DNA of 64,000 bases from Gardnerella vaginalis (GCF_040427915.1 NZ_JBETXJ010000002.1:1178001-1242000); one strand, 5' to 3'; numbered from the stretch's first letter, positions 44,459 to 54,492 are shown. Notes: a model not told the origin generated them from the letters alone. Numbers and translations: made by a program.

Positions 44459-47444
44459 ATGGAAGACAACGATCAACAGTATTCAACAGCTGACAATAAA
44501 GCTACTATTGCTGAGCCAGCTTTTCGTTACAATGCGCAGCTCGCACAAGATATTGAGCAGCGCTGGCAAAAGACTTGGGACGAGCAAGGCACGTTCTGGG
44601 CTGCTAATGTTAAGGGCGATTTGAAGGATGGCGAAGGCAGATTGGCTTGTGGTCGTCCTTCTTTCTTTGCAATGGACATGTTCCCTTATCCTTCTGGAAA
44701 GGGCTTACACGTTGGACATCCTCTTGGATATTTGGCAACGGATGTTGTAAGTCGATATCACCGTATGAAGGGTGAGAATGTTCTTCACGCAATGGGCTAC
44801 GACGCTTTTGGACTTCCTGCAGAACAATATGCTGTTCAAACTGGTCAGCATCCGCGCATTACTACTGAGGCAAATATTGCAAATATGCGCAGGCAGTTGC
44901 ATCGCATGGGATTGAGCTTTGATGATCGTAGATCTTTTGCAACTATTGATACAAACTACGTTCGTTGGACTCAATGGATTTTCTCGAAGCTTTATGACGC
45001 TTGGTATGACCCTGATTTTGTACGCAAAGATGGCGGTAAAGGTTCTGCTAGACCAATTGCTGAGTTAGTTGACGAATTTAAGAGCGGCAAGCGCGAAATT
45101 CCTGGTTTTTCTGGCAAAAAGTGGGAAGAGCTTAATAAAGTAGAGCAAGCAGATGTGTTAAACGATTTCCGTATTGCTTATATTTCTAAATCTCCTGTAA
45201 ATTGGTGCCCAGGATTGGGAACTGTTCTTGCAAACGAGGAAGTTACTGCAGAAGGCAAGTCTGAGCGCGGAAACTTCCCAGTATTCCAGCGCAATCTTCG
45301 TCAGTGGTCCATGCGAATTACAGCTTACGCGCACCGTTTGGTTGAAGATTTGAATACTATTGACTGGCCGGAAAAAGTTAAGCTTATGCAGCGAAACTGG
45401 ATCGGCGAATCTCACGGCGCTTCAGTGCATTTTGAAGTGCCGTGTGCTGACGGCGAAACTCGCGATTTGGAAGTGTACACGACTCGTCCAGACACGCTTT
45501 TTGGCACAACTTTTGCGGTTGTTTCTGTTGATCACCCAATTCTTGAACACGTTCCAGAAGCTTGGGGCGCGGATGTTCCAGAAAGCTGGAAGGGCGGTTA
45601 CGCAAATCTTAAAGACGGTTTAGCTGAGTATCAAGCTCAAGCTCGCGCTAAAACCGCTAAAGATCGCACGGAAGATGCTGGAGCAAAAACTGGCCTGTTT
45701 ACGGGTCTTTACGCAATTAATCCTGTAACTGGAGCGAAACTTCCACTGTTTACTGCTGACTACGTGCTTATGGGCTACGGTACGGGCGCAATTATGGCAG
45801 TTCCTGGCGGCGATCAGCGCGATTACGATTTTGCTAAAGCCTTCGATTTGCCAGTAATCTACACGGTTGAGCCTTTGCCTGATTCCGAAGAAAAGTTGGA
45901 AGATTATGAGGGTAAAGCTCCATTCGTTTCTCACGACGGAATTGTTATTAATTCAGCAGTAGAGCATACTCATAAGCTCGGTGACGCTTTGTCTATTAAC
46001 GGTTTGCGCGTAGACGAAGCTATCAAAAAGGTGACGACTTGGCTTGAAACAGCTTGTGTTGGTAAAGGTAGAGTTTCTTACCGACTCCGCGACTGGCTGT
46101 TCTCTAGGCAGCGCTACTGGGGTGAGCCTTTCCCAATCGTTTACGATGAGGACGGTGTTGCTCACTTAGTTCCAGATTCTGAGCTTCCAATTGCATTGCC
46201 AGAACGTTCCAGACTATCAGCCGAAAACTTACGCGCCAGACGACGCGAATTCGGAGCCAGAAGCTCCTTTGAGCAGAAACGAGGATTGGGTAAAAGTTCA
46301 GCTCGACCTTGGCGATGGTGTAAAAACCTATTATCGTGACACCAACACTATGCCAAACTGGGCTGGTTCCTGCTGGTATTACATGCGTTACTTGGATCCG
46401 AACGACGCTGAGCACATGGTTGATAACGATGAATACGACTACTGGATGGGCACGAAGAGACCAGGCAAAGAGCATGTTTCTGGAGGCGTTGACCTTTATG
46501 TTGGTGGCGTAGAGCATGCAGTTTTGCACTTGCTTTACTCCAGATTCTGGCATAAGGCGCTTTACGACTTGGGTTACGTTGATTCTGCTGAGCCTTTCCA
46601 TCGCTTGTTTAACCAGGGCATGATTCAGGCTTATGCGTACACGGATGAGCGTGGACAGTACGTTCCAGCCGACGAGGTTGAAGAAGGTGCTAATAACGGT
46701 GCTGGCGAGCCAACATTTACGTGGCACGGCGAAACCGTGAATCGTGAGTTTGGCAAGATGGGCAAGAGCTTAAAGAATATTGTGACTCCAGACTACATGT
46801 ACGAAAACTATGGCGCAGATACGTTCCGTTTGTACGAAATGAGTATGGGCCCACTTTCTGAGTCTCGCCCGTGGAATACGCGTAACGTTGTTGGCGGTAT
46901 GAGATTCTTGCAGCGCTTGTGGCGTAACGTTGTGAACGAAGAAACTGGAGCTTGTGTAGTAACAGACGACGCACTAGATGAAAAGACGCTTAAGCTTCTT
47001 AACAACACGATTGCAGAAGTTACTGTAGAGATGGAAGCAATGCGTCCAAACACTGCAATTGCTAAGCTGATTGTGTTGAATAATCACTTAACTTCTCTAC
47101 CTCATGTGCCTCGTGCAGCTGTTGAGCCGCTTGTCCTTATGCTTTCTCCAATTGCACCGCATATTTGCGAAGAAATGTGGAGCAAGCTTGGACATACTAA
47201 GTCTATTGCTCACGCAGATTGGCCAGTTGCGGATTCTCGCTACGTTGGTGCGGATACTGTAACTGCTGTTGTGCAAATCAAAGGCAAGGTTCGCGCAAAG
47301 CTTGAAGTTGACCCTAATATTGAGGCTAACGAGCTTGAAAAACTTGCTTTAGATGCAGTAGCTGATCGCTTGGGCGGGAAGAAGCCGCGCAAGGTGATTG
47401 TGAAAGCACCAAAGATTGTGTCTATTGTGCCAGATGAAAGCTGA
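44459..47444 (+). pseudogene. leuS: Leucyl-tRNA synthetase, interrupted by a one-base frameshift
   Basis: The two halves together would encode about 995 residues. The first frame (44459-46339) carries the HIGH motif in FPYPSGKGLHVGHPLGY and the editing domain (TTRPDTLFGTTFAVVSVDHP, GTGAIMAVPGGDQRDYDFA). After LPIALPE it runs into 46 nonsense residues. The second frame, open from about 46191, resumes with VPDYQPKTYAPDDANSEPEA and holds WAGSCWYYMRYLDP, the KMSKS equivalent FGKMGKSLKN and the anticodon-binding domain. The break lies at 46202-46205: GAAC occupies the place of one codon, so one extra base. Leucyl-tRNA synthetase is essential and no second copy is visible, so a sequencing or assembly error is the likeliest reason; otherwise the gene is dead or frameshifted in translation. 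Confidence 0.93.
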
Positions 47445-47501
47445 AAAAACAAATGTTTTCTAGGCAAAATAGCCTTTAACCACATTGGTTAATTTTACTT
47501 G

Positions 47502-47546
47502 AAAGATGCGTATCTTCATTTAATAGTGGAGATACGCATCTTTTTT
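47502..47546 (+). terminator. Terminator after leuS
   Basis: A 16-bp stem (left 47502-47517, right 47528-47543, one G-U pair), 10-nt loop and T run lie 58 bp after the leuS stop. Confidence 0.92.
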
Positions 47547-47592
47547 ATTTAACAATCAAAAATAAATAAGCTGAAACGAAGGAGGTGGTTAA

Positions 47593-48384
47593 ATGAACAA
47601 AAACAATAGTAACGTTCTAGAAAGATTGGCAGCTATTGATGCTTTAAATAATAATTATGAAAATACAAATTATTTGCAAAATACTTTGAATGATGATTCT
47701 AAAAACCGCATATTGGCACAAGAGAAAAACAATTCTATAGATTATCAGCTTGCTGATTTTCCCATAAGCTCAAAAGATTCTGCTTCAAATATTGATAATC
47801 TTAATAAACGAAATAATTTTGAAAAAAGAAATCTCGTCAGATTACGAATAAAACCAGTACATGCTTTGTCTATTATGCTAATTCTCGTAGTATTTTTAGC
47901 ATCAAGTTTAACCATGCTCATATGTCAATCTAGAACTTATAACAAGATTTATTCTTATCAAGCACAACGAGAATCTAAAGTTGAATCTTTAACTAAAAAA
48001 TTTGAATCAAATAATAAAGATGATGATGAATATAGCAATGATTCTAAAGAGGATTCTAAAAAAGACTTACATGCAAATGAGACTAAAGATTTAACTGTTA
48101 AAAATAAAAATGAAGATTTTAGTGATAACACGCACAAAATTAACGAAAATGATATAAGCAAAAATAATAGTATCAACAAAGACAAAAGCGGTTGCATAAA
48201 TATAAACACAGCAGGGTTGGAAGAATTACAAACACTAAAAGGTATAGGGCCAAAAATGTCTCAAAGAATATTGGATATGCGTAAAAAGTTGCGTGTTTTT
48301 AAGCGGATTGAAGATCTTATGCAAGTTAAAGGAATTGGGCAAAAGACTTTTTTAAAACTTAAATCAGCAACCTGCGTTGGGTAA
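47593..48384 (+). CDS. comEA: ComEA-like DNA-binding competence protein
   Basis: 263 residues. A polar Asn-rich cytoplasmic N-terminus (about 90 residues) is followed by one membrane helix (ALSIMLILVVFLASSLTMLI), a long Asp/Lys/Asn/Ser spacer and a C-terminal pair of helix-hairpin-helix motifs (NINTAGLEELQTLKGIGPKM, IEDLMQVKGIGQKTFLKLKS). ComEA binds incoming double-stranded DNA outside the membrane. I do not see the SLBB domain that often precedes the HhH motifs; the disordered spacer replaces it. AAGGAGGTGG is a strong ribosome-binding site. comEC follows after 26 bp. Confidence 0.9.
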   Translation: MNKNNSNVLERLAAIDALNNNYENTNYLQNTLNDDSKNRILAQEKNNSIDYQLADFPISSKDSASNIDNLNKRNNFEKRNLVRLRIKPVHALSIMLILVVFLASSLTMLICQSRTYNKIYSYQAQRESKVESLTKKFESNNKDDDEYSNDSKEDSKKDLHANETKDLTVKNKNEDFSDNTHKINENDISKNNSINKDKSGCININTAGLEELQTLKGIGPKMSQRILDMRKKLRVFKRIEDLMQVKGIGQKTFLKLKSATCVG

Positions 48385-48410
48385 AATTATGTGATTTTTA
48401 AGGTTGGAAA

Positions 48411-50234
48411 ATGAAAGAATTATATTGGGATCTTGAAAATGGAAACAAGGATTTTAGGCTTGTTCCTATTGCGTTTAGCGTATGGTTTGGTTGCTTATTT
48501 GCTCGATTTATAGTTGATTCACAACAAGATTTTTTCTATATGATAATCGCAATAATATCGTTTACTCTTTTGTGCTTTTATACTATTTTTTCAGTAGGAA
48601 ATTGCATTTTTACGTGCTGCTTAAAAAATACAACTGATTACAAAAGTCGCATAAAATTAAAGTTTTATGAGTTAATTAAAAAATTAAAAATAATAGGATA
48701 CAAGCATGCTTTTTTAACAAGTCTTTGTGCGTTTCTAGCAGCTTTTATAATGTGTTCAATTATTTTAAACATAGAACATATGGACCCTGTTTTTAGTGCT
48801 ATTAAAGATCTAAAGCAAAGTGATACAGAATATAAATTTAATCGAAAAAACGAGGTTCAATCTATCAGATTACTTATGGATATAACGTCTCCTCCAAGAG
48901 TATCGCAATCCTTTAAGGGGGATTGCGTATTAAACGTGAATGTAAAACAGATTGAAATTATGGATAAAGAAAAAGTTATTAGTAGAAGTAAAAGCTTTGT
49001 GTCTGCTAAACTTTACGCTTTTAATCCAGATTGCAAAATAATGAACTACGGGTACAAGATAAGTAGTTTTGGAAAAATTTCGATTTCAAAATTTGACTCT
49101 CATGCGATAGAAATTCAAGTTCCTAAAGCAAACAAAACAGATAAAACGAAATTATATAAAGTAGAAGTTATTGAAAAAGCTAATCTTTTTAAGACATTAT
49201 TAAATGTATTGTGGAAAGAATTTTACAATGTGACTAGTTCTTTAGATGAACAGGGTCAAATGCTTGTTCCTGGTCTTACTGTAGGACTTTTGGGTCAAGA
49301 GCATTTAAGTGATGTAGAAGATTTACGAAAAGTTAGTATCGATAGCACTTATGCGAACACTATGAAACAAAGATTCAAAATAGCTGGAATAATGCACCTT
49401 ATGGCAGTTTCTGGAGGACATTTTTTGCTTTTATCTTGCGTGATTCGTAAGACATGTGCTTTTTTGCTTTTGCCAAGAGTAGTGAGCGCAATATTTGAAG
49501 CTTGTGGTCATATTCTTTTATCGTGTATTGTGTATCCGTCAGCATCGGTTCTTAGAGCGCTTATAATGGGTTTAATTTCTGCTGGTGCATTAATGTTTTC
49601 TAGACAATACCAGTCTGCTAGTGCTTTAAGCCTAACTGTTATAAGTGTTCTTTTTATTTGTCCAAAATATGCGTGGGACTACTCGTTTGCTCTTTCTGTT
49701 TGCGCAACTTTTGGAATAATAATTATGGGCATTCCATTGAAGAAAATATTTTTAAGGTATATGTCATCAAGTCTTGCAAGCGCATTAAGCATAACGTTGT
49801 GTGCACAGTGTTTTACGCTTCCTGTGCAAATATTAATGCAACCACAAGTATCTTTCATATCTGTTATAGCAAATTTAATTGTTGCACCTTTTGTTGATTT
49901 TGCAACAATATTTGGTCTGCTTTCGCTTGTATGCGCTCATTGGAGTTATTCTATTTCTCTGATTTTTGCCACAATTTCATCTTTTGGAACAAACATTATG
50001 GCAAATTGCGCATGGTATTTGGGAGATTTACAAATTGGAACAATACCTTGGGTTAATGGTTCTTTAGGTGCGTGGCTAATCGCGTGCGCTGAATTCACCA
50101 TCTTTTTATTAGCACTTCTCATAAATAAATATTTTAGAAAAAGTGAATCATATAATAGTTTAAGGATATTTTTACAAGTTAAGTCGAATCGTTTTAAGCA
50201 GCTTATAAATGATTCAACAAAACTTTTTGAATGA
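48411..50234 (+). CDS. comEC: ComEC/Rec2 family DNA-uptake channel, without metallo-beta-lactamase domain
   Basis: 607 residues. An N-terminal OB-fold-like extracytoplasmic region follows the first membrane helices. The competence domain is marked by GLTVGLLGQEHLSDVEDLRK and IAGIMHLMAVSGGHFLLLSC, then about seven membrane helices including ASVLRALIMGLISAGALMFS. Many ComEC proteins continue with a C-terminal metallo-beta-lactamase nuclease domain; this one stops after the membrane part with a short basic tail. Channel function for single-stranded DNA import is inferred from the family. Confidence 0.9.
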   Translation: MKELYWDLENGNKDFRLVPIAFSVWFGCLFARFIVDSQQDFFYMIIAIISFTLLCFYTIFSVGNCIFTCCLKNTTDYKSRIKLKFYELIKKLKIIGYKHAFLTSLCAFLAAFIMCSIILNIEHMDPVFSAIKDLKQSDTEYKFNRKNEVQSIRLLMDITSPPRVSQSFKGDCVLNVNVKQIEIMDKEKVISRSKSFVSAKLYAFNPDCKIMNYGYKISSFGKISISKFDSHAIEIQVPKANKTDKTKLYKVEVIEKANLFKTLLNVLWKEFYNVTSSLDEQGQMLVPGLTVGLLGQEHLSDVEDLRKVSIDSTYANTMKQRFKIAGIMHLMAVSGGHFLLLSCVIRKTCAFLLLPRVVSAIFEACGHILLSCIVYPSASVLRALIMGLISAGALMFSRQYQSASALSLTVISVLFICPKYAWDYSFALSVCATFGIIIMGIPLKKIFLRYMSSSLASALSITLCAQCFTLPVQILMQPQVSFISVIANLIVAPFVDFATIFGLLSLVCAHWSYSISLIFATISSFGTNIMANCAWYLGDLQIGTIPWVNGSLGAWLIACAEFTIFLLALLINKYFRKSESYNSLRIFLQVKSNRFKQLINDSTKLFE

Positions 50235-50360
50235 TTAAGTATTTTAAGTTTTATATGGTTTGTACAATTGATAAGCGTGCAAAATTAAGCGGATTAAATA
50301 AAAACAAGGATAGTCCCATTAGTTAAATCGTGAGAATATAAATATTCTTAAGGAGTACGT

Positions 50361-51332
50361 ATGCAAGCGTTAAAAAAATTTGCGCCATTTACAGTTGTGG
50401 TTGGCGGTGATGCGTATTTAAATGATTTAAACGCTCGCGACTTAAAAACTCGCATATTGAGCTCCTATCCAGATGCTGATGTAGTAAATTTAGACGCTTT
50501 AAATGCCGATAAATATGCTTTTATAACTGCTACAGGACCATCTTTGTTTTCTAGTGGAACAATTGTTGTTATTAACAATCTTGAACAAGCTAATGAAGAT
50601 TTAGTCGAAGCAATAATAGGGTTTTGTGCTAGAGAATCTAAATCTAATAACAATGATTGCTGGGTTATTGCGCGCCACGAAGGAGGTGTTAAAGGAAAGT
50701 CAATTGTTACAAAACTTGAAAAAGCTGGAGCAAGTAAAATAACGGTACCAGATCTTAAAAAAGATGATGCAAGATTGAATTTTGTGCTAAGTCTTTTCGA
50801 AAGGCAAAATCGTAGTATAGAGCCTGCAGCAGCTGGACGCATAACAGAAGTCTTAGGTGGGAAAACCGACCAATTAGCGGCGCTTTGTTCTCAATTGTGC
50901 TTTGATTTTGACGATAATCCAATTACTTTAAAAATAGTTGATCAATATTTAATATCAGACCCTCAGGTTACTGGGTTTTTTGTAGCTGATAAAGCTGCAG
51001 AAGGTAACTATGGTCAAGCTGTTCTTGCAGCAAGAACAGCGATTTTGCAAGGTGTTGATGCTATAGCATTGATTGGGGCTTTGGCTGCAAAAATGCGAAT
51101 AATTACAAAGGCTATAGCTGTTAAAAATGGGGAAATTTCTAATGCTCAAGCAAAAGTTAACCCTTGGGCTTTAAAAATGGCTATGAGATCTTTAGGCGGA
51201 TGGAATGATAATGGGATTCGTAAGTGTTTTAAATGTTTAGCATGGGCAGATGAGCAGTGCAAAGGTGGAACTAGTGATGCTGATTATGCTTTAGAAAAGT
51301 GTATTAGCATAATCGCTTGCCGTGGGCGTTAA
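50361..51332 (+). CDS. holA: DNA polymerase III delta subunit
   Basis: 323 residues. The HolA fold is seen in FTVVVGGDAYLNDLNARDLK, SLFSSGTIVVINNLEQANED, NDCWVIARHEGGVKGKSIVT and a C-terminal helical domain (AALAAKMRIITKAIA, NPWALKMAMRSLGGW). As part of the clamp loader it opens the beta clamp for loading onto DNA. A comEC-holA order is common in bacteria. ATG 50361 follows AAGGAG. The last 126 bp before it contain no obvious terminator, so transcription may continue from comEC. Confidence 0.9.
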   Translation: MQALKKFAPFTVVVGGDAYLNDLNARDLKTRILSSYPDADVVNLDALNADKYAFITATGPSLFSSGTIVVINNLEQANEDLVEAIIGFCARESKSNNNDCWVIARHEGGVKGKSIVTKLEKAGASKITVPDLKKDDARLNFVLSLFERQNRSIEPAAAGRITEVLGGKTDQLAALCSQLCFDFDDNPITLKIVDQYLISDPQVTGFFVADKAAEGNYGQAVLAARTAILQGVDAIALIGALAAKMRIITKAIAVKNGEISNAQAKVNPWALKMAMRSLGGWNDNGIRKCFKCLAWADEQCKGGTSDADYALEKCISIIACRGR

Positions 51333-51396
51333 TGTGAAAATTTTAAAAGCATAAAGTGTTAAAACATAAAGCGTTAAAAGTCTAATATGAAAGTGT

Positions 51397-51966
51397 GTGA
51401 TTTTGGAAAATCAAAATATCAAAAAGCTCGTAATTCCAACTGATTCGTGTATGCGAGATCTTGGAAAAACTATTGCAAAAATAGTGCATGAAACAGACGT
51501 TATTTTGCTTTCTGGCCCACTTGGCGCTGGGAAAACAACGTTCGCGCAGGGTTTTGGACAGGGCTTGGGAATAAAAGATCCGATAGTTTCCCCAACTTTT
51601 ACTATTGCTAGAGAGCTAAAAGGCACATTTTCTGATGGAAAAGTTGCGAATCTTATTCATGTAGATGCTTATAGGCTTGGTGGAAAAGATTACGCTCCAG
51701 GACAAGATGTTGTTTCTAGGCTTTTAGATGAGCTTGAATCTTTAGGTTTAGACGAAGCCTTGGAAGAACCAGGTGATGGAACTGTTGTTCTTATGGAGTG
51801 GGGAGAACAGATGGCTGGTGTTCTTGCTGATGTTCGTCTTGAAGTTCATATTGATAGGCCAATTGATAAAGACAAGTCAAATGAGTTTACAAGTGAAGGC
51901 AAGCGCGTTGTAACTCTTATCCCGGTCGGAGGAGATTGGTGCAATCGCTTAAAAATTCTTGATTAA
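51397..51966 (+). CDS. tsaE: tRNA threonylcarbamoyladenosine biosynthesis ATPase
   Basis: 189 residues from GTG 51397; no strong ribosome-binding site. The P-loop is LLSGPLGAGKTTFAQGFGQG, then DPIVSPTFTIAREL and LIHVDAYRLGG, with VLMEWGEQMAG near the end. TsaE works with TsaB and TsaD to make the universal t6A37 modification in tRNAs reading ANN codons. It begins a tight cluster tsaE-tsaB-rimI-tsaD, which is the usual actinobacterial order. Confidence 0.95.
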   Translation: MILENQNIKKLVIPTDSCMRDLGKTIAKIVHETDVILLSGPLGAGKTTFAQGFGQGLGIKDPIVSPTFTIARELKGTFSDGKVANLIHVDAYRLGGKDYAPGQDVVSRLLDELESLGLDEALEEPGDGTVVLMEWGEQMAGVLADVRLEVHIDRPIDKDKSNEFTSEGKRVVTLIPVGGDWCNRLKILD

Positions 51967-52004
51967 GAGTAAGCTAAATTGGTTGGTCAATTTAAGGAAA
52001 GAAA

Positions 52005-52799
52005 ATGAGCAATACGCTAATTATAGACACGTCATATGGTTCTACCGTTGGTATTGTGGGGCATGATCCGATAGTAGAAACAGATTCTCGCACGCATGTT
52101 GAAAGATTGCAAGTAAACATTGATTCTGCTGTAAAAAATTCTGGATTAGATCTTAAACAAATAGACGAGATTGTAGTTGGAGTAGGTCCTGCTCCTTTTA
52201 CAGGTTTAAGAGCTGGGTTGGTTGCAGCTAAAGCGATTGCTTTTGCGAATAACGCAAAGATTCTAGGATGCAACAGTTTGCTTCCACAAAGTTTAATGAT
52301 TCGTTTTGGCGCTTTTGAAGAATCTCTTAAAAATGGCGTTATCTCTAATAATACAATAGTCGAAAATAATGAATCTTGCGTAGCTAAACACACGTATGTT
52401 CTTTCGTTAAATGATGCTAGAAGACGTCAAGTTTATATGAGTTTATATGACGATAGTGGTTGTGCAGTAATAGAAATGGACATTGATTATCCTGCAAATA
52501 TTGTTGATAGAGTAAATCAATATTTTGAATCAAATAAGATTTGTGACTACTGTGTTTGCGTTGCAGGTCATGGTGCTAAAAAATACGCTGAAGATTGGAA
52601 GAAAATCGAAAATATACGCCTAATTACAGAAGTGAGCGCTCTTGATTTAGGTGTAAAAGGATTAGAGATATTTAAGCTGTGTGCAAGTCAAAAGGACGTT
52701 ATTGAACCGCTTTATTTAAGAAGACCAGATGTATCCGTTCCAAACCCGTTGAAGCATGTTTTAGGATCTGGTTCTGCTACAAAAGTGTCGGAAAAATAG
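52005..52799 (+). CDS. tsaB: tRNA threonylcarbamoyladenosine biosynthesis protein TsaB
   Basis: 264 residues. ASKHA-type fold: LIIDTSYGSTVGIVGHDPIV, IDEIVVGVGPAPFTGLRAGL and VAAKAIAFANNAKILGCNSL. TsaB is the non-catalytic partner that dimerises with TsaD. AAGGAAAG stands before ATG 52005. It is 38 bp after tsaE and 21 bp before rimI. Confidence 0.94.
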   Translation: MSNTLIIDTSYGSTVGIVGHDPIVETDSRTHVERLQVNIDSAVKNSGLDLKQIDEIVVGVGPAPFTGLRAGLVAAKAIAFANNAKILGCNSLLPQSLMIRFGAFEESLKNGVISNNTIVENNESCVAKHTYVLSLNDARRRQVYMSLYDDSGCAVIEMDIDYPANIVDRVNQYFESNKICDYCVCVAGHGAKKYAEDWKKIENIRLITEVSALDLGVKGLEIFKLCASQKDVIEPLYLRRPDVSVPNPLKHVLGSGSATKVSEK

Positions 52800-52820
52800 G
52801 ATTCAAGCAGAAGTACGCAT

Positions 52821-53447
52821 ATGATTGTAGACATAACTTGTTCAAAATATCCAGCTTGTGCATCAAATAAGAAAAGCTGCGCAATAGAGAAAATTGATTC
52901 TGCAAATTCTGAAACAATAGTTTCTCAAATTGCAAAAATCGAAGCAGACTTGTTTGGATCAGGATGCTGGAACAAGAACATGATTTTGCAAGAGTTACAA
53001 GCACCAATGCGCGCGTATTATGCCTATATTGACGAAAATGCAAATACTGATACAAATACAGATACGGTAGCTGGGTATGCGGGATTTTGGTTTGATGGCG
53101 ACGACGCTCAAATAATGACAATAGGCGTTGCAAAAGAATATCAAAAGCAAGGAATTGCAAGCAATCTTCTAAAAACTATGATTGAAAATGCAAAATCAAT
53201 AGGCGCAAAACGAATGCTTTTAGAAGTTAAAGTAAACAATAATCCAGCATTAAAACTGTATGAAAAATTCGGTTTTACAAAAATGGGATTAAGAAAAAGA
53301 TACTACATGCCAGAGGGAATAGACGCATATACAATGTGCGCACAAATAGAAGACTTAGACGGTTTAGAAAATTTAGAAAGCTCAAAAAGCTTAGAAGAAT
53401 CTAGCGAAGCTTATAACAGTGCTAAAAGTGAGGAAAACAATGAGTGA
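52821..53447 (+). CDS. rimI: Ribosomal-protein-alanine N-acetyltransferase (GNAT), RimI-like
   Basis: 208 residues. The GNAT core has MTIGVAKEYQKQGIASNLLK, the acetyl-CoA-binding segment, and LLEVKVNNNPALKLYEKFGF followed by RKRYYMPEGIDAYTM, all close to RimI. It is longer than the usual 150 or so residues because of an N-terminal extension of about 25 residues and an acidic Ser/Glu tail. Only a weak AGAAGT site precedes ATG 52821. The last eight bases overlap tsaD, so the two are probably translationally coupled. Confidence 0.9.
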   Translation: MIVDITCSKYPACASNKKSCAIEKIDSANSETIVSQIAKIEADLFGSGCWNKNMILQELQAPMRAYYAYIDENANTDTNTDTVAGYAGFWFDGDDAQIMTIGVAKEYQKQGIASNLLKTMIENAKSIGAKRMLLEVKVNNNPALKLYEKFGFTKMGLRKRYYMPEGIDAYTMCAQIEDLDGLENLESSKSLEESSEAYNSAKSEENNE

Positions 53448-54492
53448 AACAAGCGAGCCAATAGTTTTAGGTATTGAATCAACTTGCGACGAAACAGCAG
53501 CCGCAATCGTTAAAGGAAGAACATTAGTTTCTAACGTTGTAGCATCCTCAATGCAAGAGCATGCGCGCTATGGTGGTGTTATACCAGAAATCGCATCGCG
53601 TGCGCATGCGGAAGCATTCGTGCCAGTGGTATCAAAAGCATTAGCGGATGCAAATATGGATTTGAGTGATATTGATGCTATAGCAGTAAGCGCGGGTCCA
53701 GGATTAGCAGGATGCTTAGCTGTTGGCGTTTCGGGTGCTAAAGCACTAGCTAGTGCCGCAAAAAAACCGATTTATGGAATAAACCACGTTATTGGACACA
53801 TTGCAGTAACGCAATTGCAATTCGGTGACGTGCCTAAAGATGTTCTAGCGCTTATAGTTTCGGGAGGTCATACTTCTCTTTTGCATGTTAATAACATTGC
53901 GCGCAGCATAGATGTTGTTGGAACAACATTAGACGATGCGGCTGGCGAATGCTTTGATAAAGTAGCTAGATTGCTGGGATTCCCTTATCCAGGAGGTCCG
54001 CATATTGATAGGCATGGGCGTCTTGGGAATCCAAATACGTTGAAAGTTCCGCAAGGACTTACGCAAGGTCGTTCTGGCAAAGAACATCCTTACGACTTTA
54101 GTTTTTCGGGTGTCAAAACAGCTGTTGCGCGTTGGGTGGAAGCTCGACAAGCACAAGGCTTAGAAATACCAGTAGACGATGTTTGTGCGTCTTTAGCAAA
54201 CTCTGTTGCGGATGTTCTTTCGCGCAAAGCTATGATGGGCTGCGAGGAATACGGTTCAAAAACTTTGTTGATTGGTGGCGGATTCTCCGCAAACTCGCAA
54301 CTTAGAGAGCATCTTTTAGAGCAAGGCAAAGAGCATGGAATCGAAGTTCGTTTGCCGCAGCTTAAGCTTTGCACGGATAACGGAGCAATGGTGGCAATGC
54401 TTGGTGTGAATTTGGTGGAAGCAGGAGTTCGTCCGTCTGCTCCAGATTTTGCAATCGATTCAGCAATGCCACTTACAACCGTTAGCTTATAA
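53440..54492 (+). CDS. tsaD: tRNA N6-adenosine threonylcarbamoyltransferase
   Basis: 350 residues from ATG 53440, with GAGGAAAAC immediately upstream inside rimI. TsaD transfers the threonylcarbamoyl group to A37. Signature elements: LGIESTCDETAAAIVKGRTL, EHARYGGVIPEIASRAHAEA, the metal-binding His pair in GINHVIGHIAVTQL, ALIVSGGHTSLLHV, GTTLDDAAGECFDKVARLLG and LLIGGGFSANSQLREHLL. Length is normal. The gene closes the t6A cluster. Confidence 0.97.
   Translation: MSETSEPIVLGIESTCDETAAAIVKGRTLVSNVVASSMQEHARYGGVIPEIASRAHAEAFVPVVSKALADANMDLSDIDAIAVSAGPGLAGCLAVGVSGAKALASAAKKPIYGINHVIGHIAVTQLQFGDVPKDVLALIVSGGHTSLLHVNNIARSIDVVGTTLDDAAGECFDKVARLLGFPYPGGPHIDRHGRLGNPNTLKVPQGLTQGRSGKEHPYDFSFSGVKTAVARWVEARQAQGLEIPVDDVCASLANSVADVLSRKAMMGCEEYGSKTLLIGGGFSANSQLREHLLEQGKEHGIEVRLPQLKLCTDNGAMVAMLGVNLVEAGVRPSAPDFAIDSAMPLTTVSL

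Noticed and set aside
46104..46727. 207-codon minus-strand frame across the leuS frameshift
   Set aside because: Shadow of the leuS coding sequence; composition is Arg/Val/Leu-rich without recognisable motifs.
53929..54156. Minus-strand frames inside tsaD
   Set aside because: Out-of-frame shadows of a confidently identified gene.
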